A DNA stretch of 64,000 bases from DATBFG01 sp036558645 (lineage in GTDB: Bacteria > Acidobacteriota > Terriglobia > Terriglobales > Acidobacteriaceae), in NCBI GenBank assembly GCA_036558645.1, contig DATBFG010000007.1, forward strand, positions 62,001 through 126,000. Reading direction: 5' to 3'. Below, in pieces: positions 36,118 to 45,765 of this stretch (its first letter is position 1; every line of letters begins with the position of its first letter). A program made the position numbers and the translations under genes. The notes beneath the pieces were generated by a model. It worked only from the letters and a program-made list of their open reading frames with translations, had not been told where the DNA came from and ran no database searches.

Positions 36118-37056
36118 TTACCGGATGAACCACTCCGTAAGGTGATGGGTGAACGATAGGGCTCGGGTATAGTCGGTGATCGCGTATGTGGCCATTACCA
36201 GCGTGGCTGGAAGGAGATACCACAGTCGTAGCTGCGAACGGCGACATTCGGGTCCGCTCCAATCCAGCAGACGCTCCACACGCAAGCTGACTGGGGTGGC
36301 CGAATTCACAAGCCCTGTCGTGAAGGCCGGTGGTAATTGCAGAGGAGCCAATTGAGAAAGCTTGATCAGTGCCGCAGCGAGGTCCAGGGCTTCCCGGTGC
36401 GTCGAAACAGCAGCCTGGTCAGCCGACAGCTCAGAGGCTTCCTGCCAGGCGCGGTCCAAGCTTCCCATTCCGGGAAATGGACAACTGTGAACGATTAACT
36501 TTTTCAGATTGTCGTGACACCGGGTGTGCTCGACTTCATGCTGGACTGATACTCGCAATTCATCGCGATTCAGAAGCGAGACCGCGGCTTCTGACACCAG
36601 GATCACAGGGGAGCGCACTCCATACACCAGCAGGGGAGGCGCCGCTGCGTCTGCCTGGAGCGTTGGAATTGTCGTTTTGCAATCAAGCGCACTACCATCG
36701 GAGATCCATGTAGAAACTAAGCCCCGAGTTCGTGACCGAGTGGTCACAACACGAAGCACGCCGGCGCCCAACAAGAGCAGCGAGCAGATTCCGAACAAAA
36801 GGGTACCCAGGTCTTCGTCAGCTGGACCCTCGAGCAGTAGGAACGCTGGAAAAACGTAGGCGAGAGTCACTACCGCGGAAACTATCACGGGTGAAATGCG
36901 CACCCAGAACAACAATCGGGCGAAGCTGGAAGGCGACACCCGCTTCTGCAGCGGGTTCACGCAGCGCCACGTCGCCAATATAAGAAGCGAGAAAAGGCAG
37001 TAGAGCACCCCGAAGACGGCCATCGATACGAATAGCCCTCGCGCTTCAAAGATCAC
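36118..37056 (-). CDS. M56-family membrane metallopeptidase (BlaR1-type, short)
   Basis: 312 aa with three or four membrane segments. The zinc-protease motif HEVEHTRCHDN (HExxH) lies near residue 190, followed by FPGMGSLDRAWQEASELSAD, which carries the third metal ligand. Unlike BlaR1/MecR1 it has no penicillin-binding sensor domain; the C-terminus ends soon after the last membrane helix. Family role: on a signal, cleave the BlaI-type repressor. The GTG start overlaps the stop of the regulator gene (GTGA), showing translational coupling. Confidence 0.86.
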   Translation of the reverse strand: MIFEARGLFVSMAVFGVLYCLFSLLILATWRCVNPLQKRVSPSSFARLLFWVRISPVIVSAVVTLAYVFPAFLLLEGPADEDLGTLLFGICSLLLLGAGVLRVVTTRSRTRGLVSTWISDGSALDCKTTIPTLQADAAAPPLLVYGVRSPVILVSEAAVSLLNRDELRVSVQHEVEHTRCHDNLKKLIVHSCPFPGMGSLDRAWQEASELSADQAAVSTHREALDLAAALIKLSQLAPLQLPPAFTTGLVNSATPVSLRVERLLDWSGPECRRSQLRLWYLLPATLVMATYAITDYTRALSFTHHLTEWFIR

Positions 37057-37481
37057 GATGGCTCTCCGTTCTTCAGCTTGCGCCTTTTTTGCTCAACCAG
37101 GGTTTTCAATTCATCTAGAAGACGAGCGTCGTGAACGCTAAGGGCATCAACAAAATAGGAGAGGGATAGCGAAGAGGTTTCGGCAGAGGCAATCCATTGC
37201 CGGATGCCGCTTACAGCGACAAAGCGCGGCAATTCTTCGCGACGACAGCTTGGAGAGTAACGGAAAGCTTTGCCCTCGACGACCCGATTCAGCAGGCCTT
37301 TCTTGAACAGCCGATCCAGCGTCGTCATGATCGTGGTGTAGGCAAGCTGCAGACTGCCAAGCTCTACCAACTCACGGACGGTAACGCTGCCCCGTTCCCA
37401 AACCTCTTCGAGCAGTCGAGTTTCCAGCGACCCGAGGCGAACGCCAGATTGCGGAAGCCGCGATGGGAACTCATCAGCCAT
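37053..37481 (-). CDS. BlaI/MecI/CopY-family repressor
   Basis: 142 aa winged-helix repressor. LGSLETRLLEEVWERGSVTV, then TTIMTTLDRLFKKGLLNR, then GKAFRYSPSCRREE match the family's DNA-binding half. The C-terminal half is the dimerisation/cleavage region. ATG 37481 gives a normal length; a GTG at 37526 would add 15 unusual residues. It is coupled to the M56 protease, which should inactivate it. No beta-lactamase or copper exporter is adjacent, so the target genes are unknown. Confidence 0.88.
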   Translation of the reverse strand: MADEFPSRLPQSGVRLGSLETRLLEEVWERGSVTVRELVELGSLQLAYTTIMTTLDRLFKKGLLNRVVEGKAFRYSPSCRREELPRFVAVSGIRQWIASAETSSLSLSYFVDALSVHDARLLDELKTLVEQKRRKLKNGEPS

Positions 37482-37575
37482 TGGTTTCACCCACGGGGTT
37501 AAGCGCAAACCCTCGCGTGCCAGCACGTTAGCAGAGTTTGCAACCTACTTCAAATGAATCGTAGGTATTGGCGGG

Positions 37576-38730
37576 TCAAATCCTCATCGGCATGACGATA
37601 TACCGGTACTTGTAGTCCTCGCTTCCAACCGGACGCAACTGGCCAGCCGATTGGGCGTCTTTCAGCTCCAGCTTCACCTCGCCGGAACCTGCCGCTTTTA
37701 GGAAGTCGAGGACATATTGAGCATTAAAACCGATGGTCAGCGCATCGCCGTTATAGTCGGTCTCAAGGGAATCTTCAGATTCGCCGGTCTCCGTGGACGA
37801 AGCCGAGAGCTTCAATTCGCCCTTCTCCAGCTTCAAACGAACGGCGCGCGAGCGCTCGTCGGCAAACTGCGCAACACGGGAAATGGCCTGGCTTAGTTCG
37901 TCGGCATTCAACGTCACCGACTTGCTGTTGTCCTTAGGAAGAACAGCTTCATAGTTTGGGAATTGTCCGGTCAGTTGTCGCGATGTCAGCAGGCGTTGCC
38001 CGATACGGAAATAGAGTGTCGACTCGTCCTTGGCGAACTCGACCATTTCTGCATCGGTTGAGTCGAGCAAGGATCTGAGTTCGTCCATACACTTCTTGGG
38101 CACGAGGGTCTTCATCTCACCTGAAACGCCGTCGAACTTTTCGCCTGGCCGCTCGATATGCGCTAAGCGATGACCATCGGTGGCAACCATGGTCGCTGAT
38201 TCGGGCTTCAGTACCATCAGAGCCCCATTCAGCGTGTACCGCGATTCTTCGTTGGCAATGGCGAAACCGGTCTTCGCGATCATCGAGCGGAGAACCTCTC
38301 CGGGTATTTTCACCACACCAGCGGTCGGGAAAGTAGGCAGCGTCGGAAAATTTGATTTCGCCATTCCAACCATCTTGGTATTGGAGCGGCCACAGCGAAT
38401 ACTAACCCAATGATTCTCCAACAGTTTGATCGTTATTTCCGCGTCTGGCAGCAGCTTGACGTAATCATGCAGCTTGCGCGCGGGAATCGTACATGCGCCC
38501 TCCTTTTTTACCTTCGCTGCACATGATGTACGCAAGCTAAGGTCCAAGTCGGTCGCGGTGAGTGATAACTTGTCTCCCGACGCTTCGAAAAGATAGTTGG
38601 AGAGGATGGGAATGGTGGTCTTACGTTCGACCACACCTTGCGTTGCCGTCAACTCGCGAAGGAGTTCAAACTTGCTCACCGTGAGTTCCATCGTGGTCGT
38701 TCCCGTCGGCGCTATGGCTTCTACCGGCAT
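37576..38730 (-). CDS. dnaN: DNA polymerase III sliding clamp (beta subunit)
   Basis: Ring-shaped clamp that tethers DNA polymerase to DNA. The core starts MELTVSKFELL and contains the three clamp repeats (NYLFEASGDKLSLTATDLDL, TDGHRLAHIE, and the C-terminal YKYRYIVMPMRI). Length is 384 aa. ATG 38730 has GGGAG about 10 nt upstream. ATG 38691 would give the more typical N-terminus, so the first 13 residues are uncertain. It lies downstream of dnaA on the same strand, as at most bacterial origins. Confidence 0.97.
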   Translation of the reverse strand: MPVEAIAPTGTTTMELTVSKFELLRELTATQGVVERKTTIPILSNYLFEASGDKLSLTATDLDLSLRTSCAAKVKKEGACTIPARKLHDYVKLLPDAEITIKLLENHWVSIRCGRSNTKMVGMAKSNFPTLPTFPTAGVVKIPGEVLRSMIAKTGFAIANEESRYTLNGALMVLKPESATMVATDGHRLAHIERPGEKFDGVSGEMKTLVPKKCMDELRSLLDSTDAEMVEFAKDESTLYFRIGQRLLTSRQLTGQFPNYEAVLPKDNSKSVTLNADELSQAISRVAQFADERSRAVRLKLEKGELKLSASSTETGESEDSLETDYNGDALTIGFNAQYVLDFLKAAGSGEVKLELKDAQSAGQLRPVGSEDYKYRYIVMPMRI

Positions 38731-39035
38731 AAGCCCAATTCTCCCGTCGCGGAGCTACTTTTGATACTTCCCTTATATCAAATCAAAATCAGTAAAAACC
38801 AGTAGTAACCGTAGGTGGGGCGGAAAAGTGGAAAACGCTCCCAACTCCCAGGCTGCCAACGGATTCGGTCGATACACTCATGTAAAAAAGCAGCACCGAG
38901 TACGGCGATTGGTTGCGTATGCTAGGCACCTAAGGAGTGTTTCGTACCGCCCGATTCACATCTTCCACACCCACTCCACAACGCTCGCATAGGAAGACTC
39001 GGAGCTTACGTGCAAATCGCGCAATCAAGCGCATT
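38731..39035. other. dnaA-dnaN spacer
   Basis: 305 nt without a gene. Near 38770-38800 it is AT-rich, with GATATAAGG on the minus strand, a plausible -10 for dnaN. One DnaA-box-like sequence, TTTTCCACT on the minus strand (about 38830), is a single mismatch from TTTTCCACA. Nothing else was recognised. Confidence 0.45.
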
Positions 39036-40412
39036 TCATCCACTCAATTGCTCAGTAAGTTTATTGACGAGCCTGTTCAAATCCTTGTCGTTCTTCCGCG
39101 CCCCATCAATTTTTTCGACCGAGTGCAGGACAGTCGTATGGTGCTTCCCGCCAAACTGACGCCCGATTTCCGGTAAAGAGGCCTCGGTGAGGTGCTTCGC
39201 CAAATACATGGCGATCTGACGGGGATAAACAATCGCCCGTGAATTGTTCTTAGCCTTGATCTCGACCAACCGCAAGCCGAACTGCTCAGCCACCGCCTTC
39301 TGAATGGATTCGATGGTGACCTTGCGAGCCTGCGAGTCGATAAAGTTCTTCAGAACTTGCTGAGCATACGGGAGCGTAATCTCCGCCCCGATAAGGGAAG
39401 AGTGTGCCACTAATCGAATCAGAGCACCCTCAAGTTCTCGCACGTTGGAACGAATATTGGAGGCAATATAAAGAGCGACATCGGTCGGAAGAGTGACCTT
39501 CTCCTGATCCGACTTCTTTTGCAGGATGGCGACTTTAGTTTCCAAGTCAGGCGGCTGGATATCCGCAATCAACCCCCATTCAAATCGACTGCGCAGGCGA
39601 TCCTCGATTTCGGCTAACTCCTTGGGAGGACGGTCGCTGGCGATGACGATCTGCTTCATCGACTCGTGCAGAGCATTGAACGTGTGGAAGAACTCTTCCT
39701 GCGTGCGCTCCTTTTGCGCCAGGAACTGGATATCGTCAACCAGGAGCACGTCGACACCGCGAAACTTGTCGCGGAAGCTGATCATCTTGTCGTAGCGCAA
39801 CGAGTTAATCATCTCGTTGGTGAACTTTTCACTTGAGACGTAACAGATTGCTGCCTGCGGTTGACGGCGCTTGATCTCGTGACCGATGGCCTGCATCAGG
39901 TGGGTTTTACCCATCCCGACCCCCCCATACAGGAACAAGGGGTTGTATGCCTTCGATGGCCTCTCGGCAACTGCCTGACAAGCAGCATGGGCAAACTGGT
40001 TGCCGCTACCAATTACAAAAGCGTCAAAGGTATACCGTGGGTTGAGTTGCGCCGCGCCATCCCAGTCAAACCGTGACTGTTGCGGATTCGGTGTCGGGAC
40101 CGCATGCAAGCCGAGTCCTCCATCATGGCGCACCGGCGTTGAGGCGGGATCGTCGTCAGGAGTAACGAACTGAACGTCCTGATATTCCAGGCCGAGGTTG
40201 TCGAGTGCCTCCTGGATCAGGTCCGCATACTTATCTCCTACATGACGGAATTCCGCAGTAGGAACGCGTACGAAGAGCACGCCTCCGGTGGCGTGGCTGT
40301 ACCGCGTTGGCTTGAGCCAGGTGTCGTAAGAATGACGGTTGATTTTCTTTTCGAGCGCATCCAAAATGCGCAGCCACGGATTAGGTGTGAGACTAGGACT
40401 AGGAACAGACAT
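39036..40412 (-). CDS. dnaA: Chromosomal replication initiator protein DnaA
   Basis: 458 aa AAA+ initiator. Domain I starts about residue 10 (WLRILDALEKKINRHSYDTW). The ATPase core has the Walker A motif YGGVGMGKTHLMQAIGHEIK and Walker B VLLVDDIQFL. The C-terminal DNA-binding domain has YPRQIAMYLAKHL and the signature GGKHHTTVLHSVEKI. The gene runs away from rpmH, leaving a 528-nt AT-rich gap. It is the first gene of the dnaA-dnaN pair. Confidence 0.98.
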   Translation of the reverse strand: MSVPSPSLTPNPWLRILDALEKKINRHSYDTWLKPTRYSHATGGVLFVRVPTAEFRHVGDKYADLIQEALDNLGLEYQDVQFVTPDDDPASTPVRHDGGLGLHAVPTPNPQQSRFDWDGAAQLNPRYTFDAFVIGSGNQFAHAACQAVAERPSKAYNPLFLYGGVGMGKTHLMQAIGHEIKRRQPQAAICYVSSEKFTNEMINSLRYDKMISFRDKFRGVDVLLVDDIQFLAQKERTQEEFFHTFNALHESMKQIVIASDRPPKELAEIEDRLRSRFEWGLIADIQPPDLETKVAILQKKSDQEKVTLPTDVALYIASNIRSNVRELEGALIRLVAHSSLIGAEITLPYAQQVLKNFIDSQARKVTIESIQKAVAEQFGLRLVEIKAKNNSRAIVYPRQIAMYLAKHLTEASLPEIGRQFGGKHHTTVLHSVEKIDGARKNDKDLNRLVNKLTEQLSG

Positions 40413-40940
40413 ATATATAAAGATTTTCTTGGGTCGCTAAGGCTGGGTCAGCGTCCCTGAATCACAAATTCTGAAAATTGCTTACATTCCGGCAAAGCCG
40501 CCAAAATCTTGTCTGTGACAGCTATCCCGGTGTTAGGAAAACCGCTGTGTGCATGGAACAGATTCGGCATAGTAGCACAGAATTTTTGGAATTGTGGAAA
40601 TCTTCACTGCAGTTTTTTTAGTGCATTTGTACGGCGGACTTAACCTCGCAAAATCCGCATGGGGCTTCGCTTTTAAGCGTCGTTCATATTCGTAAGAATT
40701 TCAATCACAAACTTCGCAAAAAATCAGAAAGCTTTTCTGGAGCGGGAATTTTTGGTTTTGGACTTCGTGACGAAAGGCGCTAAAGCAGCAATGAGTGGGT
40801 TAGGAGCCGGCGATTCCGTAAGATCCAACCAGCTTTTGGCGGCACATCGATCTCGGGCAGGTTTGCCCGACCGCGTCAGCTCATTTATACTTCTCGTTTG
40901 CCTTACGCTATTTATAGAAACTGAGGAGCGGTGTCTTATC
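40413..40940. other. Candidate replication origin between dnaA and rpmH
   Basis: 528 nt with no convincing gene, between divergent dnaA and rpmH, the usual oriC position. AT-rich stretches lie at 40560-40620 and 40680-40750. I found only degenerate DnaA-box-like sites, for example ATTTCCACA on the minus strand near 40595, and no exact TTATCCACA. The dnaA promoter (TATATATAAAG next to the start) and the rpmH promoter must also be here. Confidence 0.45.
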
Positions 40941-41096
40941 ATGCCCAAGCGCACATTCCAACCTAACCGGCGTCATCGGTCAAAGACGCACGGATTTCGT
41001 ACCCGCATGAAGACCAAGGCTGGTCGGGCGGTCATCTCGCGGCGTCGCGCCAAGGGTCGCAAGCGGGTGGCCGTCAAAGCCGGTTTTCGTGAGTAA
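40941..41096 (+). CDS. rpmH: 50S ribosomal protein L34
   Basis: 51 aa, very basic. MPKRTFQPNRRHRSKTHGF followed by RTRMKTKAGRAVISRRRAKG is L34 throughout. An upstream in-frame extension exists, but the L34 start at ATG 40941 is clear-cut. First gene of the plus-strand origin cluster that continues with rnpA. Confidence 0.98.
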   Translation: MPKRTFQPNRRHRSKTHGFRTRMKTKAGRAVISRRRAKGRKRVAVKAGFRE

Positions 41097-41147
41097 CTGC
41101 TTTTCTTTTCTGGGAATTGTGGGAGTCCGCAAACTGAGTTCTGGATC

Positions 41148-41588
41148 GTGAGTGTGGTGAGAGCTTTCTCTCCGAACGACAATCCTGATGTTTCCGGTTC
41201 TGCAAAGCGAACACGGTTTCCCCGCAGTTCTCGCCTCCTGCGTCACTCGGACTTTGAGCGAGTGTACAAGCTTGGCAGGCGGCACTTCGCGACTCATATG
41301 ACAGTTTTCTATCTCGCGCGAAGCAACGGCGAGGGCTTGCGCATCGGATTTACCGTCGGTCGAGTATTGGGCCCCGCAGTGGACCGGAATCGAATCAAGC
41401 GACGCCTTCGCGAGGCTGTTCGCCTGAGCCGGCCGGCGCAGTCCGCAGCTGTTGATGTGGTGATCAATCCGAAGAAGACCCTGCTGAAAGCTGGCTTCGA
41501 CGAGATACAACAGGAAATGGTACGCGCGTTTCAGATTGTTGGCCGCGCCCAAGATGGGAAGCCGGGCAGCTCAGACACAAGGAAGTGA
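41148..41588 (+). CDS. rnpA: Ribonuclease P protein component
   Basis: 146 aa basic protein that helps RNase P RNA mature tRNA 5' ends. RLLRHSDFERVYKLGRR and the RNR signature VDRNRIKRRLREAVR are diagnostic. The first 25 residues are a non-conserved extension from a GTG start without a good Shine-Dalgarno sequence, so the true start could lie slightly downstream. It lies between rpmH and yidD as usual. Confidence 0.95.
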   Translation: MSVVRAFSPNDNPDVSGSAKRTRFPRSSRLLRHSDFERVYKLGRRHFATHMTVFYLARSNGEGLRIGFTVGRVLGPAVDRNRIKRRLREAVRLSRPAQSAAVDVVINPKKTLLKAGFDEIQQEMVRAFQIVGRAQDGKPGSSDTRK

Positions 41589-41606
41589 AGATCCGGATCT
41601 TTGCAT

Positions 41607-41870
41607 ATGACGGCGAAAAGAATTGCGGTTGGTTTGTTGCGCAGATACAAGAGGTCCATTTCAATCCTTCTCCCGCCCGCCTGCCGATATGTGCCGACTT
41701 GTTCGGAATATGCAATGGAAGCCATCGGCTTGCACGGCGTGTTGCGGGGATGCGGACTGGCGGCATGGCGCATTTTGCGTTGTCATCCGTTTGCGAAGGG
41801 TGGCTACGATCCAGTTTCACGTTCCAAGGGTGAGGGCGTGGCGTGCTGCAGGGTATCCGTTCCGGACTAA
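41607..41870 (+). CDS. yidD: Membrane protein insertion efficiency factor YidD
   Basis: About 87 aa. LLRRYKRSISILLPPACRYV, PTCSEYAMEAI and HPFAKGGYDPV are the standard YidD motifs with the conserved Cys residues. It is a peripheral inner-membrane protein that assists YidC. ATG 41607 is preferred over TTG 41601. It lies 18 nt after rnpA and 59 nt before yidC. Confidence 0.95.
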   Translation: MTAKRIAVGLLRRYKRSISILLPPACRYVPTCSEYAMEAIGLHGVLRGCGLAAWRILRCHPFAKGGYDPVSRSKGEGVACCRVSVPD

Positions 41871-41929
41871 GTTCTTTTCGGGTAGATGCAACTTGCGGTT
41901 CATGGATTTAGCAAGGACATAACAGAACA

Positions 41930-43666
41930 TTGGCAGAATTTCCTAATCCTCAGCAAGAGCCGGGCATGGAGCGAAGATTGCTCCTGGTGTTCGCCCTCAC
42001 CTTTATTGTCATTCTTGCTTCTCAACCGCTGCTGAAAAAATATCTTCCGCAACCCGCTCCCGAGTCTCAACAACAACAGCAAACACAAAGTCAGCAGAAG
42101 CCGGAATCTGTCGCACCGGCACCCGCCGCACCGGCTCGCAACGACGGTTCCATTCAAAAGGGCAGTGCCGAGACCACTACGGTCATAGAGAACAATCTTT
42201 ATCGGATTACCTTCACAAACCGTGGCGCACAAGTCAAATCCTGGATTTTAAAGAAATTCGACGACGATCAGGGCAAACCGTTGGACCTTGTGCATTCAGT
42301 AGCTGCAGCGAAGCATGGCTACCCGCTCTCGCTCTGGACTTGGGACGAAAATCAGCGCAACAAGCTGAACTCCGTGCTGTATGTAGCTTCGGCCTCCGGT
42401 TCCCTGAGTGCGCCCACTACCCTGAGCTTCGAGTACTCTGACAAGGACCTCACTGTTCGCAAGAAGTTTACTTTTGACCAGACGTATGTAGTCCACGTCG
42501 AAACTTCTGTTGTGTCGAATGGAAACTACGTCTCGGCATTCCCGGCATGGCCCGCAGGTTTTGGAGACGAAAATAGTCCTGCTGCTTATGCCGCAGAGAC
42601 GGTCAGCTATCAGGTCAACAGCACAGTCGAACGTTTGGCCGTAAAGAAAGTAAGCGGTGGCGGCGTGGTGAAGCCTCCGATGAACTGGGCAGGAGTAACG
42701 GATCAATATTTCGCTGCCGTTTTCTTGCCGGATGATGCGGCTGCTGCAACTCTCGTTACGCTTCACAATACGGTCGATGTTCCAAAGGATCCGCAAAAAC
42801 CCCAAGACACCATCAAGGCTGATGTCCTAGGGGCAGCTGTCGGTACACTCTCCGCGACATCGAGCCAGCGTCTGTTCGTTGGGCCGAGGGCTCTGGACGT
42901 GCTGGAGGCGGTGCCCGTCACAGGGATGCCCCCGCATGTCGAGGCGGACCTGCGGCAGGTGGTGGATTTTGGTTGGCTGGGCGTAATCGCACGCCCTCTG
43001 TTTGTCTGGCTACGATGGACCCATACGTTTATCCCCAATTGGGGATGGGCGATTGCGCTACAAACGCTCATCATCAACCTTGCCCTGCTGCCACTGCGTA
43101 TTTCGCAGATGAAATCCGCCCTGAAAATGCAGAAGGTGGCTCCTCAGATCAAGGCGATCCAGGACAAGTATAAGAAATACTCAATGCGCGATCCCCGCAA
43201 GCAGGAGATGAACCAGGAAGTGGCTGCTTTGTATAAGCAGGAGGGTGTCAATCCGGTCGGAGGATGCCTTCCCCTGGTGATTCAGATGCCATTTCTGTTC
43301 GCGTACTACCGGATGCTGGGGGTAGCACTCGACCTGCGCCATGCGAACTGGCTGTGGATCCGAGATCTTTCGTCGGCGGACCCTTACCACATTCTTCCCA
43401 TTGCCGTGATCATTACAATGTTGATCACGCAGCGGATGACGCCACAGGCGGGCATGGATCCCTCGCAGCAGAAGATGATGAATGTCGTAATGCCAGTCAT
43501 GCTTGGCGCGATCAGTTGGAATCTACCCGCTGGACTCTGTCTTTACTGGTCGGAAGGCAGCCTAATTGGCATCGTACAGCAATACGTAATGAATAAGACG
43601 GCGCTGGGCCGCGAGATGCGGGAAATGGCGGCCAAGCGTGCCAGAAAGAAAGACAAGGATAAGTGA
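41930..43666 (+). CDS. yidC: Membrane protein insertase YidC
   Basis: 578 aa. It inserts and folds inner-membrane proteins with or without SecYEG. A first membrane helix (LLLVFALTFIVILASQPLL) is followed by a Gln/Pro-rich linker and the large periplasmic domain of Gram-negative YidC. The conserved insertase core (TM2-TM6) holds NLALLPLRISQMKSALKMQ and GCLPLVIQMPFLFAYYRML. The end is basic (KRARKKDKDK). I keep TTG 41930 because PNPQQEPGMERR before the helix fits the family; ATG 41966 is the alternative. Confidence 0.97.
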   Translation: MAEFPNPQQEPGMERRLLLVFALTFIVILASQPLLKKYLPQPAPESQQQQQTQSQQKPESVAPAPAAPARNDGSIQKGSAETTTVIENNLYRITFTNRGAQVKSWILKKFDDDQGKPLDLVHSVAAAKHGYPLSLWTWDENQRNKLNSVLYVASASGSLSAPTTLSFEYSDKDLTVRKKFTFDQTYVVHVETSVVSNGNYVSAFPAWPAGFGDENSPAAYAAETVSYQVNSTVERLAVKKVSGGGVVKPPMNWAGVTDQYFAAVFLPDDAAAATLVTLHNTVDVPKDPQKPQDTIKADVLGAAVGTLSATSSQRLFVGPRALDVLEAVPVTGMPPHVEADLRQVVDFGWLGVIARPLFVWLRWTHTFIPNWGWAIALQTLIINLALLPLRISQMKSALKMQKVAPQIKAIQDKYKKYSMRDPRKQEMNQEVAALYKQEGVNPVGGCLPLVIQMPFLFAYYRMLGVALDLRHANWLWIRDLSSADPYHILPIAVIITMLITQRMTPQAGMDPSQQKMMNVVMPVMLGAISWNLPAGLCLYWSEGSLIGIVQQYVMNKTALGREMREMAAKRARKKDKDK

Positions 43667-43725
43667 CCTAGGTTCAAGCGCAGGAATCCGGAGAGCCTAC
43701 TTCACGCCAAGCATCATAACCATCT

Positions 43726-44262
43726 ATGCCGATTGCCGATAAGATCGCCTCCGCCAAAAAAATCGATGAATTCTTGCGCGCCATTATTTCCCACACAGGT
43801 CTTCGTCTGAAATATCGGATTACGGTTGATCCCCCACTGCCCGAGGAGCGGGATTGGGAACGCCCCGAGATTCTGGTAGAGCTGGCAGGGCCCGACTCCC
43901 CCTTTGTTTTGGAACGGGGTGCCGAATTGCTGCGTGCCATTGAACTGCTTGCAATTGAGATGCTCCGGCTGCCCGGGAACGAGCACGAAAAAGTTTCGTT
44001 CGACTGCATGAGACATCGTGCCATGCGACTGGAAGAATTGCGCATGGCAGCTAGTGTCGCGGCGGAAAAAGTGCGCAAGAGCGGCATGCCATATGAGTTC
44101 GCTCCCATGTCGTCGCGTGAGCGTCGTATCGTACATCTTGCTTTGCGGGAGGAATCGGATCTTCACACAGAAAGCCAGGGAGAGGGTAATCGCCGTTGCC
44201 TGGTGGTGTACCCCAAAAACTACAAGCCTGCTGGCACGCCTCAGCGTCGAACAGTTTCGTAG
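43726..44262 (+). CDS. khpB: KhpB/Jag-like KH-R3H RNA-binding protein
   Basis: 178 aa. A KH-II-like region (residues about 10-95, ILVELAGPDSPFVLERGAEL, LRAIELLAIEMLR) is followed by an R3H domain (MSSRERRIVHLALRE near 128-142). It lacks the N-terminal Jag domain of Firmicute homologues. The place between yidC and mnmE is the usual one for jag. Known homologues bind RNA and influence cell division. Symbol assigned by family and position. Confidence 0.87.
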   Translation: MPIADKIASAKKIDEFLRAIISHTGLRLKYRITVDPPLPEERDWERPEILVELAGPDSPFVLERGAELLRAIELLAIEMLRLPGNEHEKVSFDCMRHRAMRLEELRMAASVAAEKVRKSGMPYEFAPMSSRERRIVHLALREESDLHTESQGEGNRRCLVVYPKNYKPAGTPQRRTVS

Positions 44263-44364
44263 ATCACTTGCGATTGAGCATTGAGCTTCCAAGCCTGAAG
44301 CCCTCGTAAATACTTCGAAGCCCCGCCGGTTGCACGAACTGGTCCAGTTCAGGAAACTAACTCC

Positions 44365-45765
44365 ATGCATCTTGACGATACCATTGTCGCAATCGCCACT
44401 CCTCAGGGGCGGGGCGGTATCGGGATCGTGCGCATTGCTGGTCCGGCTGCTGTAGAGATTGCTCTGCAGATGCTTCGACTCAAGCACAGGCTTGTGCCCG
44501 GGCAAGCAATGTTCGGGGACTTGGTGCAACCTGGCGGAGAACAAGCACCCGTGGCCGAACGCCTGGATGAAGTCGTTGTAACCTATTTCGCGAAGCCCCA
44601 CTCCTACACGACCGACGATATCGTCGAAATTTCAGCTCATGGTTCTCCTGTCGTCCTAAACTATATCGTCGAGACGTGTCTTGTCCGCGGCGCACGCTTG
44701 GCGCAACCGGGCGAGTTCACTTCGCGCGCATTCCTTAATGGCCGCATCGATCTGACCCAAGCCGAGGCCGTTCGCGATCTCATCGAATCGCAAACTCTGT
44801 ATCAAGCGAAAGTTGCTGCCCAGCAACTGGGAGGCGCTTTTTCGCACCGGATCTATCCCGTCAAGAAAATCCTTGTGGAGCTGATTGCAAACCTCGAGGC
44901 CGGAATCGACTTTGCTGAAGATGACCTTTCGGTGATGCAAAGTCCGCAGATTTTAGAACAAATCGAAGCAGTCCGTGTACCACTCACAAGACTCGCCGCG
45001 TCTTTTTCCTATGGGCGGCTCGTCCATCAAGGTCTGATCCTTGCCATCGTAGGAAAGCCTAACGTTGGGAAGTCCAGCTTATTCAATCGCTTGGTTGAGC
45101 GCGAACGAGCCATCGTGACCGCGACGCCTGGCACGACTCGCGACCTGGTCTCGGAAACCGTTGCGATCGGTGGAATTCCCGTGCGATTAATGGACACAGC
45201 AGGCATACGGCATGCGCTCGATGAAGCTGAGAGCATTGGGGTACGGAAATCAATGGAGGCGCTGGCCGACGCCGATTTGGTGCTGCTCGTGGTCGACGCA
45301 AGTCAATTGGAGAGTGATGAGGACGCGGAACTGCTTAGCCGGCTGGAGGGGCGCCGAGCGATCGTAGTTGGCAATAAAGCAGATTTGATCGAAGCGCCGG
45401 GGCGGACGAAATGGGAACACAAGAACGATGCCATCGCGTCCAACGGGCAAAAGCCACTGCTGACTTCAGCCCTGTCAGGCGATGGGATACACGAGCTGCG
45501 GGCTGCAATTCTGGCTGAGTTCGCAGGAGGCATATCCTCTCAGGGAGAGACTGGCCTTATCACCAGTCTTCGCCACCAGAACCTTGTTACAACCGCTCTG
45601 ACTGCATTGGACGCCGCGCATTCCGCCGTGCGCAACAACATTCCGCATGAAATGATTCTGCTCGATCTCTATAACAGTCTCCACGCCCTGGACGAGATCA
45701 CCGGTGCCACAACGACTGAAGATATTCTGAACCTGATCTTCTCTACTTTCTGCATTGGAAAGTAG
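44365..45765 (+). CDS. mnmE: tRNA modification GTPase MnmE
   Basis: 466 aa. With MnmG it makes 5-carboxymethylaminomethyl-uridine at tRNA wobble positions. The N-terminal folate-binding domain starts DDTIVAIATPQGRGGIGIVR. The G domain, inserted in a helical domain, has GKPNVGKSSLFN, TPGTTRDLV, DTAGIRHA and VGNKADL. The protein ends with the obligatory FCIGK, whose Cys is functional. mnmG does not follow in this window. It overlaps the upstream-extended frame of zwf but not its likely true start. Confidence 0.97.
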   Translation: MHLDDTIVAIATPQGRGGIGIVRIAGPAAVEIALQMLRLKHRLVPGQAMFGDLVQPGGEQAPVAERLDEVVVTYFAKPHSYTTDDIVEISAHGSPVVLNYIVETCLVRGARLAQPGEFTSRAFLNGRIDLTQAEAVRDLIESQTLYQAKVAAQQLGGAFSHRIYPVKKILVELIANLEAGIDFAEDDLSVMQSPQILEQIEAVRVPLTRLAASFSYGRLVHQGLILAIVGKPNVGKSSLFNRLVERERAIVTATPGTTRDLVSETVAIGGIPVRLMDTAGIRHALDEAESIGVRKSMEALADADLVLLVVDASQLESDEDAELLSRLEGRRAIVVGNKADLIEAPGRTKWEHKNDAIASNGQKPLLTSALSGDGIHELRAAILAEFAGGISSQGETGLITSLRHQNLVTTALTALDAAHSAVRNNIPHEMILLDLYNSLHALDEITGATTTEDILNLIFSTFCIGK

